From NCBI GenBank assembly GCA_963853835.1, contig OY970835.1:10035501-10099500 (forward strand): DNA of 64,000 nt, in the 5' to 3' direction. The notes beneath the pieces are model-generated. The model did not search any database. It was not told where the DNA came from and worked only from the letters and a program-made list of their open reading frames with translations. Shown one piece after another: positions 11,279-21,758 of the stretch. The DNA is from Calendula officinalis. Lineage: Eukaryota; Streptophyta; Magnoliopsida; Asterales; Asteraceae. Position 1 is the first letter of the stretch; every line of letters starts with the position of its first letter. Made by a program: the position numbers and the translations under genes.

Positions 11279-11579
11279 ATATCAAATCAATATACCGCAC
11301 TGCTTCTACTTCAACAAATATCAGGAACCAAGGATCATCAACAAGTCGACAAAGCCACAACTTCAAGAAAAAGACTTTCGCTGTCGACTGCTCTATCTAT
11401 GGGTCTACATTTCGTCAATTTGCTTGAAGTCTTCTGGAATACTTTCTATTGGTTGAAAAGCCAATTAAACGTATGGTTATCACCGATCATCAAAAGCTGA
11501 AGCTGACTTGTCAACATAACTGCACGACGTTTAATCACTCAGTTCCAGCTTTACAAACGAAGAAGACTTCAATGGTTTC

Positions 11580-11651
11580 ATTGATAAAATGTGTTATAGA
11601 TTGATTATTACAAAAAATGTATAATCATTATTCAACACATTTTCATCAAAG
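11580..11651. repeat. Imperfect ~31-bp inverted repeat at the start of the block
   Basis: TTGATAAAATGTGTT at about 11,581 faces AACACATTTTCATCAA at about 11,635, with further partial pairing inward (ATTGATTATTAC against GTATAATCATTA). It would form a long hairpin immediately inside the left end. Confidence 0.5.
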
Positions 11652-12452
11652 GGGCATCGTCATACTCAACTTATTTATTTCCTTAAAACAAAGATTCTTC
11701 CTAATTTCAACTCGCAGACCTTCACATATTACATGATGAATTATGTGACAACTCGACATTTTGGGTATGTTACTATTTTTCGTTTCTTACTTTCTTTATT
11801 TAGAAAGTTTCTATTTTTAGAAACTTTCTCATTTCGTAACATTTCTAATTTTAGAAAGTTTCTATTTTTAGAAACTTTCCTCATTTCCTATCATTTCTAA
11901 TTTTAAAAAGTTTATATTTTTAGAAACCTTCCTCATTTCATATCATTTTTGTATTTAGAAAGTTTCTATTTTTAGGAACTTTCCCCATTTAGTTTCATTT
12001 CTACTTTTGGCATCCAATCACATGACTAGTTCACCGAACAATTAACATTTTCACCATACACCAGTGTTTGACTATTTTAGTCAACACAACATCTTATATT
12101 ACTTGTGGTGACATTTTTTTTTACCCCAAAACATTTCCAATAATGATATTTAAGTAATACTTAATCAATAAATCAAAATGAATAATTAAACGTGACGCGT
12201 ATCGCTTTTAATCCAAAACCGACACATCATTTCGTCACCCGACCACATTGTGGCCGAAACCCTACCTCCCCCTCCTTCAAATTTCGTCCAAACCACCCCT
12301 TGGTGGTGTGGTTATCTTCATTTGAAAATTTAAATGTTATTTTCATCTTCTTTTAATTTGAACTTGAAACTCTATCGTTATCATCTTTTTGAAATTTGAC
12401 TTCTATCCTTATCTCTTCCTTTAAACCTAGTTTCTACCAACTTTCTGCCAAC

Positions 12453-12460
12453 TATAAATA
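12453..12460 (+). promoter_or_regulatory. Putative TATA box
   Basis: TATAAATA followed by a C/A-rich leader-like stretch with CCGAAAACCCTA words; suggests plus orientation for the LTR-like block. Confidence 0.35.
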
Positions 12461-14592
12461 CAACTCATTAGAAAACCCGAAAACCCTATTGATATTCCCT
12501 CACTCGGCCGAACCCTAGCCCCATTCCATCTCGAGTTCGAGTTTGAAGAAATCCCATTCGGTGTTCGTTCATTTTGATTCCCTTCGATCGCAAAGGTATA
12601 CCGATTTCTTGTTGTTTTTCACTTGTTTTCTCTCTTTGTTTCGATACATACACGAACCCGAGACCATGGCCAAAGGCCATATGGTCTCGGAGCAGCCCTT
12701 GATCCCCAAGTCGACGTGCATGCGTGCATGCATGTCCTCGGTTTGTCCCTTGTTCGTTATTTCTTTGCTTTGTTGATTCGTTAATCGATTTGTCAGACCT
12801 TGCTAAATTGTTGTTTTGATCTTCCATAAACCTTAGATTGGTCGTGATTGTAAAACCCTAGACAGCCTTAAACTTGAGGCTTGTAACTGTGACTTGAACC
12901 TTGACTCGAGTCACCGGCGCCGGTAGCCGGTGACAATCCATTGTTGATCCCGTGAACCCGTACACAACTCAAATATCAACCCATGACAACCCTTTTGGTT
13001 CAAACCCTAGACCGGAACCCTAACCGATTCGGCCAACCCTAATTTGAAACCCTAATCCTAGCCGAATACCATAGTTGACCAAATGTTGACTTTCGTTGAC
13101 CCTAGTTTGACCCGCAAGTGTTATCGGGTCGAGGCTGGTACTCGGCTCAACCGATTGACCCAAACCCGAACATATAATCGGGCCAAGGCCCGTACTTGGC
13201 CATATCGATCTAACTTAGTCCATCGGGCCCAAACTCTAGTTGGCTCATCAGTATCCAAGCCCATTCGGACCAAAGCCCAAACCTTTGGCCCACTTATACC
13301 CAAACCGAACCCTATTGGGCCCAAGCCCAATCCATGGCCCAACTCTATTGGACCTAAGCCCAAAATGAGGCCCAAGTAGCCCACCTAGTGGCCCACTAAG
13401 CCCATCTAGGCCCAATAAGCCCATTTAGGCCCAATCTAGGCCCATTAAGCCAAAACCCATTTCATTTCATATCATTTCATTTCAAGACCCATTTCATTTC
13501 ATATCAGTTCATTTTGAAACCCATTTCATTTCATTTTATAAAGCCCAATGCATTTCATTTCATTTCATTTTATTAAAGTCCAATAACCCAAGTTCATTCG
13601 ATGTCACAAAACATACAACATGACATTAAACGTATATCATATATCTTATATTATAACTAGAATCGCCTGTGTTAGCTTAGTCTAATTAGAAGGTTATATC
13701 ATTTAGTAAGCTAGGAGCCTTTGAAGGATTCCTCTGTCCTAATTGTCGCTAAGCTTTGCCCAGGTGAGTCCACAGACCCTCATTAACTAGTGACAAACAA
13801 TTATTATACCGGACTATGGGTGCCAGCAATCATTAACTAGTGGATCTAGACCATGGATATGCAGATAGTACTATTGGCTGACACTCATCCTCCCATCGAA
13901 TGTTAGATCATTACTTGGTTTATCCATGACATCTCCGGGAGTGTATATCCATAAAAGAACGATAACAACTGGAGTTGAAGTGTTGATTGTGGACTTAGGG
14001 GTTGGTATATTAGCCCAAGAGCCTTGCAAACTGTTGGGGATAACAGTCATGCGATGTCAAACATAACGATTTGTTCAACACTTTTTCATAAACAAAACTA
14101 GTAATTGTAGATCTTCTACAATTACACTTCATTATTCATACTTACTTCTCATATCATATGAGTGTTGAACCTTATACTTTTCAGTCATAAACTTATTTTC
14201 ATAACAAACATTTTGGGTAGCAAAAACTTTACTTTTATCATAAACATTAACCCTGTGGATTCACTCAACATTATTTGTTGACCCTTTTATATTTTATGTT
14301 TTTCCAGGTGATTAGGTGCACAGTGAGACTGGAGGATATGAGCAGTGGATTTGTCGTGAGCCATGAATGAACATTTAAGTTTACGAATAACCACTTCATT
14401 TTCAAAACTTACTATTTATAGTAACTACTATTTTTGGAAACTTTCCATTTTTAGAAGGTAAACCATTTTCATATGTTATTTACGTGGTTGTTTGTTTACT
14501 TAATTTTTGCTATGTAATCATGAACGTTACACCTCCGTTCTTCCGCAAAACATTTTAAATGAAGTAAAACTCATTTTTTGCGGGGTGTGACA

Positions 14593-15269
14593 AATTAGAT
14601 AAATCTTATTCATCATGAGGGGGAGAAGATACATTAAAGAAATTGTTTATATAAAGAATTGACACTTTCAGAGAAATATTCTTCTAAAGCTCAATCTGCG
14701 GCAACAAATCTAGGAGATTCTTACAATATTATGGAGATTATCGATACGTTAGCCCAGTTTACTCCACATTAAAAAGATATATGCACCATTTGAGGGGGAG
14801 TAAACAAGAAACCAAAGATCCAACGAACCTATCAAACAACTTCCGTAGTTGAATTTGGTAATTCGTTCACCGGGGAGTAAATATCAAAACGTTTAATCCA
14901 AATCACGTAAAGAAATAATTGTTTGCTTGAGGGGGAGCGAAAACCTTATCAACATTTTACCCTAGCAACAATTATCAAGAATCATTGATCGACATAAAGT
15001 CACAAACTTCAAGAAACGACTTCCGATGTTAATCTCTCTATCATTATGGGTCTTACTTTTAGTCGATCAATATGTATCTTCAGTCAAAAGTCTTCAAAAT
15101 ACATCTTGTTGGTTGAAAAGCTACAAAAGTATTCATTTTCACATCCAAAGAAAGCTCAAATTGTTCCTGATACAACATTATTCAACGACATATCTACCAG
15201 GTGCAACTTTGGCTCAAGATAAAGACTTCGAAGATACGCCTCCCAGACTATTATTACAAAGGGGGAGAT
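14593..15269 (+). other. 3' internal end of another Sirevirus-like copia element (G)
   Basis: Non-coding. Contains five purine tracts of the GGGGAG type: 14,618, 14,794, 14,870, 14,930 and the terminal one at 15,257-15,269. The stretch at about 14,995-15,130 parallels the tail of the A'/B/C 3' domain (CACAACTTCAAGAAA, then a GGGTCT block, then GGTTGAAAAGC), so G is a distant relative. Its left part is missing, replaced by the solo-LTR-like block. Confidence 0.6.
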
Positions 15270-15461
15270 TGTTGGGTCTCATATGTTGTAACCAATAGTC
15301 TAGGGACCATTTGTGTATTTAGTCTAAACTTAGGTTAGGTATAAATAGTTAGTACTAACCTAATTTCTCTAACCTTTGCCTAAATTGTATTGTTCTTATC
15401 TAATAGCAAAGTGTTCAATCCATCTAAATCTTCCAATTCCTAATTGTTCTTGCTTAATCCA
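15270..15461 (+). repeat. 3' LTR of element G (right end approximate)
   Basis: Follows the tract AAAGGGGGAGAT directly and opens TGTTGGGTCTCATATG. TATAAATA at 15,340-15,347 is a plausible TATA box. The right end is uncertain; a CCA at 15,459-15,461 is the best candidate, giving about 190 bp. No second LTR is in the window. Confidence 0.5.
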
Positions 15462-16313
15462 TTAATTTAATCGTGATGACTTGGCCTAATTATTGAATCA
15501 ATTTTCCTTTATATCATACTGATTTACTGGAATTAACGTGTACATATATTAGTTAATTATTTAATCTGATACTAATTGCACATACTTGTCAATTCTGATC
15601 ACTATTTGCACAGATTTATTTCTACTTTAACAAGTTGATTACTACTTCTCATAACCTTTTATCACTTTTATATAACTATTGTAAATGATACTACAGTACC
15701 ACTTATATCAAATAACTACTATTATGGGATATCTGAATCACATTACCACTCATATCATCTATTATAAGTGATTATATGGAATTACTCTAACTACATAACT
15801 ATTAATTAGTGACAACTTAGGTCACTTATCCACATAATTTATCACATAAAAATATTTGATCAATTTTTGTTACTGATACATACTATATAATAATATAGTT
15901 TTAACTTGTCCTATATCTCAATAACTATTTTCAACCTTACTATAATAATTGACTTAACTACAAAGTCAACCTTCTTTCTCTATATGCCAACTGCTTTACT
16001 GAAAGAGACATAAACTTCTTTACTACATATATATACTAATCCTGCATGCATATATTGTCCACTAGTAACACATATTGTACACTATATATTGTCCACTAGT
16101 AACACATATTGTACACTACTGAAACATACTAACAACTACTTGCACACATTGTCAACAATTAATACATATTGATAACTACTTGCACATACTATTAACTGCT
16201 AATATATACTCATAACTACTTGCACATACTGTGAACTGCTAATACATACGGATAACTACCTACACATACTGTTACAAGTGATTTCTTGAAATCACATATA
16301 CCAATTAGCTACT
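15462..16313. other. AT-rich intergenic DNA with short tandem repeats
   Basis: No coding frame. 16,052-16,121 holds two adjacent copies of a roughly 35-bp unit containing TATTGTCCACTAGTAACACA. 16,125-16,270 holds three to four looser copies of a roughly 50-bp unit with the words AACTACTTGCACATACTG. Related words (CATATCA, TCACTACT) recur back to about 15,600 and again after 18,210, as if the DNA on both sides of element H were once continuous. Confidence 0.55.
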
Positions 16314-16805
16314 TGTTAGGAATATTATTATTAATATTCATTAAAGATTTGATTATGTCAAAACTATTAAACTACAAGGACCTAAATGAAGATATGAAGT
16401 TCAAGATTCAAATAAAGATTTAGGAGATAATCATTAATGTAAAAAGATATAGTATATCTTTAATAGTTTAAAAGATTTAGTATTATCTTTTCCTTGTAAG
16501 TCTTGGGTTTTCTAGTATATAAAGAAACCTAATGACATAGAATTAGATGTTCTCGTAACCCACGTTTTAACGTGTTTGTGTGTAAAAAACCTAAGCCTCA
16601 AGGTCGTTTGATCCTGTTTAATGAAAAACCGTTCTATGTATTCATACATAGAATTGGGGCTTTTAAAGATGAAACTTGTTTAGCTATATAAATATGTTCA
16701 ACTAATTCCGCAATTTTATGATTTGTATATGCTTATTCCAGATCAAGAACTAACTATTCTTGAGCCTAAACATCTATGTTTATGAAGAGTTATTCGATCT
16801 TCACA
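16314..16805 (+). repeat. Element H 5' LTR
   Basis: TGTTAGGAATATTATT...GATCTTCACA, 492 bp; its first 72 bases recur at 18,139. The end is set by the primer site that follows. Confidence 0.75.
16516..16523 (+). promoter_or_regulatory. Putative TATA box in element H LTR
   Basis: TATATAAA at mid-LTR, a plausible U3/R boundary. Confidence 0.4.
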
Positions 16806-16826
16806 ATTGGTATCAGAGCGCGGTGG
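16806..16826 (+). other. Element H primer-binding site
   Basis: ATTGGTATCAGAGCGCGGTGG starts right after the LTR; TGGTATCAGAGC matches the initiator tRNA-Met complement. Confidence 0.85.
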
Positions 16827-18002
16827 CTCAGATCTGGAATCAAACAAGGATTTATTAATGATGAATCGATGAATCAAAGAGAAACGTTTAGAAAAAGATC
16901 TCGTGCTAGTTGGTCACGAAAAGAAGAATCCACGTATTATATTAAGAAGATATATGGTTTTTATTGCAATATTCATACATAAAAGGCAATAAAGGGACAA
17001 GATAAAACGGTGAAGCATATTTGCTTGATTTTAATTGTTTAAGTTCTTATTAATAATCTACGATTCAGAGGTAACGATTCTTTTAGTTGTGTTAATTTTT
17101 ACTATCAAATTGTTTTGGTTGGTAAACGTAGTATGTGGAAAACAAATTGACAAACCACCAAAAGAAAGAAAAAAAGGCAGTTTGTATATAGATATTTAAA
17201 AAAAAAAAAAAAAAACACATGGGTGCACATGGTGTCTACTGGTCAATATGTGATTCTAGAAAAGAAGAGCAGTAGTATATTACCAATTAATCATCCCATT
17301 CAATACTTCGCTGTCTACTACTGATCTTCTCAAGTTCATTATACTACTGATACTTCTCAAGCTAATTGATACTGATCAGTAGCAATTAGTGCAAAAATAT
17401 ATTCGATTACTACTGATCCGATACTCAAATTTTTACTACTGATCAACATCAGTAATAAAAAATCAGAATTTACTACTGCTGCGTTGACTGATCAATTATT
17501 AATCAGTACTAAACGAAGAAAATTTGATACTGATTTCTTTTTGACTGATACATCATACTTTGGAAAGCATGTCACACACCATGTTCAGTCCATACCACGG
17601 TTTATTGATCGTATCTGATAATAATGTGAAACGAATCACATTATTCACACAGGTTGAAGGCATGATAAAGATAAGGGAAAGTTTTATTTGTTACATATTT
17701 GATCTTTATCAATTGATTACAGAAGATAATTGATTATATTTTATTTGAAGAAGAAGTGGAAAGTCTTACTACATAAGATGTTATGTATTGTTGTAACTGC
17801 AATTCAACCGAATCTTAACGAAAAGATCTGTTGAAGACTAAGATAAGCAAGTCTCTCATACAAGATATGATGTTGCTGATTACTATATTTAGACGGAATG
17901 TGATGCTTAGTTTGAGTTTCTACTTCAACTTCAAATAGAAGATAGTTGGTTTTCAATGTAATTAATATAGTCTTGAAGAACACAAGAATGATAGCACACT
18001 TT

Positions 18003-18137
18003 TAGGGGAAGAAAAAGTGTTGATCATTCAAGGGGAAGTTCAAGTTTCTCGGATTTATTTGATTATGTCAAAAAGGGGAAGAGACTTGAAGATTCCTAGC
18101 TAATTCTATAAGTTTTGTCAAATCAAATAGGGGAAGA
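18003..18137 (+). repeat. Four AGGGGAAG purine tracts before the H 3' LTR
   Basis: AGGGGAAG occurs at about 18,003, 18,030, 18,074 and 18,129, the last abutting the 3' LTR. The repeated-tract layout resembles that of the Sirevirus-like elements. Confidence 0.6.
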
Positions 18138-18138
18138 T

Positions 18139-18210
18139 TGTTAGGAATATTATTATTAATATTCATTAAAGATTTGATTATGTCAAAACTATTAAACTAC
18201 AAGGACCTAA
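18139..18210 (+). repeat. Element H 3' LTR, truncated
   Basis: Matches 16,314 onward up to GGACCTAAA, then changes to unrelated AT-rich sequence. Confidence 0.7.
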
Positions 18211-18838
18211 AATATATGACTTCACAAGTCACATAACCACATAAATTAGAGATTGTTTGCAACTTACTCCTTTTGATGCTACATGACCTCAATAAACACA
18301 TACCGTATCATGTAATTATGATGGTGTTGGCCAGACGTCATAATAATTACATAATTACAATATGTCTTTATTGTTGTCATCAACATCTCCATTCATAAGT
18401 CTTAACAACTCTTTACTATTATTAACACATATCAATACTATACATGACTACAATTAACACATCTTATATCTATAAGAACATGTTCCAAACTTTAAGCCAC
18501 GTCGATGAGGTGTTTACATCCTCCAATTGGGAATTTACATCTACTACCTCCTTTCCACCGCCTTCCTCCTTTCCACCGCCCCTTCTACCATATATTTATC
18601 TCACTCACAAGCAAATTTGATTTTCTACCGCCTCCTCCTGCCACCGACTCCCTAATTCCCCTCTTTGGAAAAAAAAAAATCCACGATTCACGCTGTAATA
18701 TAATAAAACAAACTAAAATTTTAGCCACGTCAGTGACTTAAGTTGTCATCCAATTAGAAGGCTAAAAAATGTGAGATTAATTAAACTTAAATTATGTTTT
18801 TTAAATCAGCGTTATTTTGAAATTTAGGGTTTCCCTTC
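18211..18838. other. Intergenic DNA left of element C; possible 5' part of the Helitron
   Basis: No gene seen. C/T-rich repeats at 18,520-18,660 open a 78-codon frame that looks like low complexity. Two related words, AGCCACGTCGATGAGG (18,495) and AGCCACGTCAGTGAC (18,722), each precede a CATCCAATTNG-type word. 18,834-18,838 is CCTTC, the left target duplication of element C, so this DNA was joined to 25,593 before C inserted and the Helitron 5' end may lie here. Confidence 0.45.
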
Positions 18839-19136
18839 TGAAAAGCATAGATTCATTGATTCAATCCATAAAATGATGTTAGATGATGATTTTAGGATGA
18901 AACTTGGTAGAGAAGAAAGGGTTTTAGAGAGAGAAAGAAGAGAGATGGAGGAGAGAGCTTTTGCTGGAAATTTGGAATGTTTAATTGTGCAAAAGTTAAG
19001 GAATTTATACCTTGGTATTTATACCATGGCTTAATTCCTTGTTAGTTAGGACCATTTCCTAAATAAAACTTAACATATATACAATGTTACACTTTACCCC
19101 CCTAGACTATCTATTACAACTTTCTAGTACCTAACA
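18839..19136 (-). repeat. Element C 3' LTR
   Basis: 298 bp; minus strand TGTTAGGTACTAG...ATGCTTTTCA. It lacks about 6-9 bases near 19,004 that the 5' LTR has. Confidence 0.93.
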
Positions 19137-19150
19137 ATCTCCCCCTTTGT
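19137..19150 (-). other. Element C terminal polypurine tract
   Basis: Minus-strand ACAAAGGGGGAGAT abuts the 3' LTR; same tract before the LTRs at 15,270, 56,777 and 61,953. Confidence 0.88.
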
Positions 19151-19464
19151 AATAGTAGACTAGGTTGCATATCTTTGAAGACTTCTGTGTTTGTAAGGCT
19201 GGAGCTGAGAATTGAACCGTTGAGCAATTATGTTGATAAAACAGCATCAGCCTTTAATCATCAGTGACAGACATACTTTTAATCGGCTTTTCAACCAATA
19301 TAAAGTATTCCAGAAGACTTCATGCAAATCGACTGAATGTAGACACATAGATAAAACAGCAGCGGAAGTCCTTTCTTGAAGTTGTGGCGTTTGTCGATTT
19401 GCTGCAGATCCTTGGTTCCTGATGTTTGTTGAAGTTGAAGCAGTGCGGAATGTTTATATGTTGT

Positions 19465-19619
19465 GGATTTTCTGACCGTTGTTGATAATGTTGGAGTACG
19501 GTCATAGAATCCCTTATCTGATTTATTGACTGTTGTTGATAAAATTGAAGTACAGTCATCAGATTTTTCTATCAGACATAGTGACCGTTGTTGAGAAGAA
19601 TGGAGTACGGTCGTCTGAT
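19465..19619 (-). repeat. Array of three covarying stem-loops, copy in element C
   Basis: On the minus strand SL1 has ATCAGAC/GTCTGAT outside and GACCGT/ACGGTC inside (19,583-19,612), where A' and B have ATCTGAC/GTCAGAT and GACTGT/ACAGTC: two compensatory pair changes. SL2 (19,528-19,557) keeps GACTGT/ACAGTC. SL3 (19,473-19,504) keeps TGACCGT/ACGGTCA with outer GGATT/AATCC. Confidence 0.78.
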
Positions 19620-21294
19620 CTTCGCACAAGAATGTATCAAGGTAACCCAGGATCACATAAATTGCCTGTTAGCACAACAGTTACAGAAACTGTGTGACCT
19701 ACGTTCAGTGTTGGCATTGATGTTAGCACTGGTAGGATTTCCATTCAATCATCGTGGAATACCAATAATTTTGGTATCACTATGAATGTTCCGGCAATAT
19801 CTCAAAGATATGCTTGGTAGAGTGCCTGTGTCCTAGAGAAATTTAATTCGGTTCTAGACTCTATACGTGGACAAACGAAGGCGAGGACTGGAGGTGGGGT
19901 CCTCTTTTTCAATATCGACAATCTCCAAATGAGATGTCGATAGTGGATGTGGTTATCTCTGTGATTTTGAAACAAGTACTTTTTGTACTTGAGTGGTCAG
20001 TGGGGGTTGTGCATTGCATCACTGGTTCCATGATGTCTTAATCAGAAAGCAACTTATGCATTCTGATATAGATGAGGTTACCCGGTCATTAGTTCGGTTT
20101 ATGGAGGGTTTTCCGTTTTCTTTTAACCCTTTCACACACGCTCCTCACTCAACTCACTTTTTCATTTTTCAACCACACCCTCGTTTTTGTTTTTACCATG
20201 TGATAAGCTGATTTGCACCCCACACTTCGTACCCCCTCTCAATTTTTACCTCAGCGCACCCCAATCAAGATCCCATGATACTTGATTCTGCTCACCTAGA
20301 CCTAGGGACCTTCACTTTTTAGTTCCTATATTGTCGGTGGCTCCGGGGAAGATCATGCTGGGTTTAGCAGATCATAGGAGTAATTTGAGAGTGGACTATT
20401 ACGCTCATGTGCATTTTAATCAGCTTTTTGAAGACGTTTCGTTTTAGGAGTTTCACATGGATTTTAGGTAACACCGGACTCACTTAGAGTATCCGTTAGC
20501 ACACGGTATGAATCGGTAGTCGTTTGCACAACCGTTGGTTCAAATGTGTGACCTGCGTTTAGAGTTGGCGTGATTTTAGCTCTAGCAGGATTTCCACTCG
20601 ATCCTCGTGAAACATCAGATTGTGATGCCACTACGAGTGTTCCGATGGATTCACGGAGATCCATGTTGCAGGTGTCCTATATTGGAAATATTCTTGGGGG
20701 TGAGAACTAGACACACTGTGCATACAAAGAGACTTAACCCGGGGCAGGAGGTTATTATTATTCAATACCGACATACTCCAAATGAGTAGTCAGTAGCTTT
20801 TGTGCTACGTCCCCTGATGAAATGAAACAAATCCCTGTTGAGAGGAATTTGAGTAGTTGGTGGTGGCGTGCATTTGCTTTACTGGGCCAGTAAAGTCTAG
20901 TGAAACATTCAACGAATGAATGATCACCTATTTAATTGGTTGCCCGGTTTGTTTTCGGTTTGGATGCACTCATAAGGTGTGTTTTCTTTGATTTATCATG
21001 TTTTTCACATCACCTTGCACTCACCTAGTTCTATACCCTAGACGTATACTCTCACATTTACCACTTGGCTGAAATATTTCCCTGGGATAGGTAAGGCCGG
21101 ATCTGGCAAACCATGGGAAGGTATGTCTTTTGAAGTAGTAAGTAACGAGAATTAAAAGAATTTGTAATAAACAGATGCTATCTTTACTAGGGAACTAGTA
21201 AAGAGATCGTTTACGGATATTACAACGACTTATAACTAACGTTACAAACATAAAACCTTTTTGATTTGGGCAATTTGTTTTTATTTTCTTAATT

Positions 21295-21348
21295 TTCTCC
21301 CCCTAGAAATAATAATTCTCCCCCTAGAATTAGTATTTCTCCCCCTCG
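21295..21348 (-). repeat. Triple polypurine array (element C)
   Basis: Minus strand: three AGGGGGAGAA copies spaced about 21 bp, as in A' and B. Confidence 0.85.
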
Positions 21349-21758
21349 ACAAAACAAAAGTATTAAAAAGTTTTGAGTTTTGAGGACGTACCTTATACAT
21401 CGTCGGAGGGTTGAAGGAGAGTATTTGCGGTGAAGCTTGATTGAGCTTGTTGCTTTCTTTTGAGAGCGGGTACTGAATCCGTTTTGATCAGAAGCCATTT
21501 TCCGTTAAGGACTGGGTTTCAAGCTGATGCGCTTGAAAGCCATTCTGTTGAACCTCGGGTTATACACTGAAGTGTGCATAAGCCATTTCTTTTGTGGCAC
21601 GAGTTATACACTGAAGTGTGTATAAGTCATCCTCGAAACTCCAAACACTTTTCTGGTAATTCTACATAAAACAATTAAAACATGTTTGGTACCCAATTAT
21701 GTATGGGTCCTATACGATTAGTGACAGATGTTTTATGTAAAATTGTTTTAAGATTAAT

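Larger units (their letters stand above)
9130..11572 (+). other. Conserved 3' domain of the Sirevirus-like family, copy in A'
   Basis: About 2.4 kb between the end of gag and the place where the 3' LTR should be. It is colinear with 19,151-21,670 (minus, element C) and 54,400-56,776 (plus, element B). Order: a run of TTACACA..TCAGTGTATAA half-repeats (9,145-9,260), a triple polypurine array, two diverged halves of a tandem duplication, a three-stem-loop array, then a tail. No frame is conserved open among the three copies over its whole length. The copy breaks off at GACTTCAA (11,572), 30-40 bases before the expected final purine tract, so the 3' LTR of A' is missing. Confidence 0.8.
11573..14592 (+). 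mobile_element. Solo-LTR-like block, about 3.0 kb
   Basis: Begins TGGTTTCATTG and ends GGTGTGACA, the TG...CA ends of an LTR, with no gag/pol, primer site or second copy in the window. A TATAAATA lies at 12,453. Composition changes along it: AT-rich with repeated TTTCTA-type runs (11,790-12,000), a C-rich stretch full of GGCCCAA words (13,160-13,450), and TCATTTCATT repeats (13,455-13,570). Length suits a long-LTR gypsy lineage. Flanking 5-mers (TTCAA and AATTA) do not match, and the flanks are not the two halves of one sequence, so the block either arose by recombination between two elements or is something else. Confidence 0.5.
16314..18210 (+). mobile_element. Element H: short LTR element without coding capacity
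   Basis: 5' LTR 16,314-16,805, initiator-tRNA primer site, 1.33 kb of internal DNA, terminal purine tract and a 3' LTR that repeats the first 70-odd bases of the 5' LTR and then breaks off near 18,210. The longest frame is 68 codons, crosses the LTR end, and is not protein-like. This is a small non-autonomous copia-type derivative. No target duplication can be read because the right end is lost. A 19-base A run lies at about 17,197-17,215. Confidence 0.72.
19151..21670 (-). other. Conserved 3' domain, copy in element C
   Basis: Colinear with A' and B: TCAGTGTATAA half-repeats (about 21,530-21,640), triple purine array (21,295-21,348), two diverged halves (about 20,470-21,130 and 19,620-20,400), stem-loop array, tail, terminal purine tract. 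The central palindrome CTTTACTGGGCCAGTAAAG is perfect at 20,877-20,895. Frames of 60-121 codons occur but differ between copies, arguing against one conserved protein. Confidence 0.8.

Noticed and set aside
13083..13384. 98- and 87-codon frames on both strands
   Set aside because: Produced by repeated GGCCCAA words; low complexity, no start context, both strands open at once.
18505..18741. 78-codon P/H-rich frame
   Set aside because: Arises from CCACCGCCTCC-type low-complexity sequence; no homology recognised.
19588..19785. 65-codon plus-strand frame and its relatives at 56,127-56,324
   Set aside because: Antisense to the 3' domain of elements C and B; not conserved as coding sequence.
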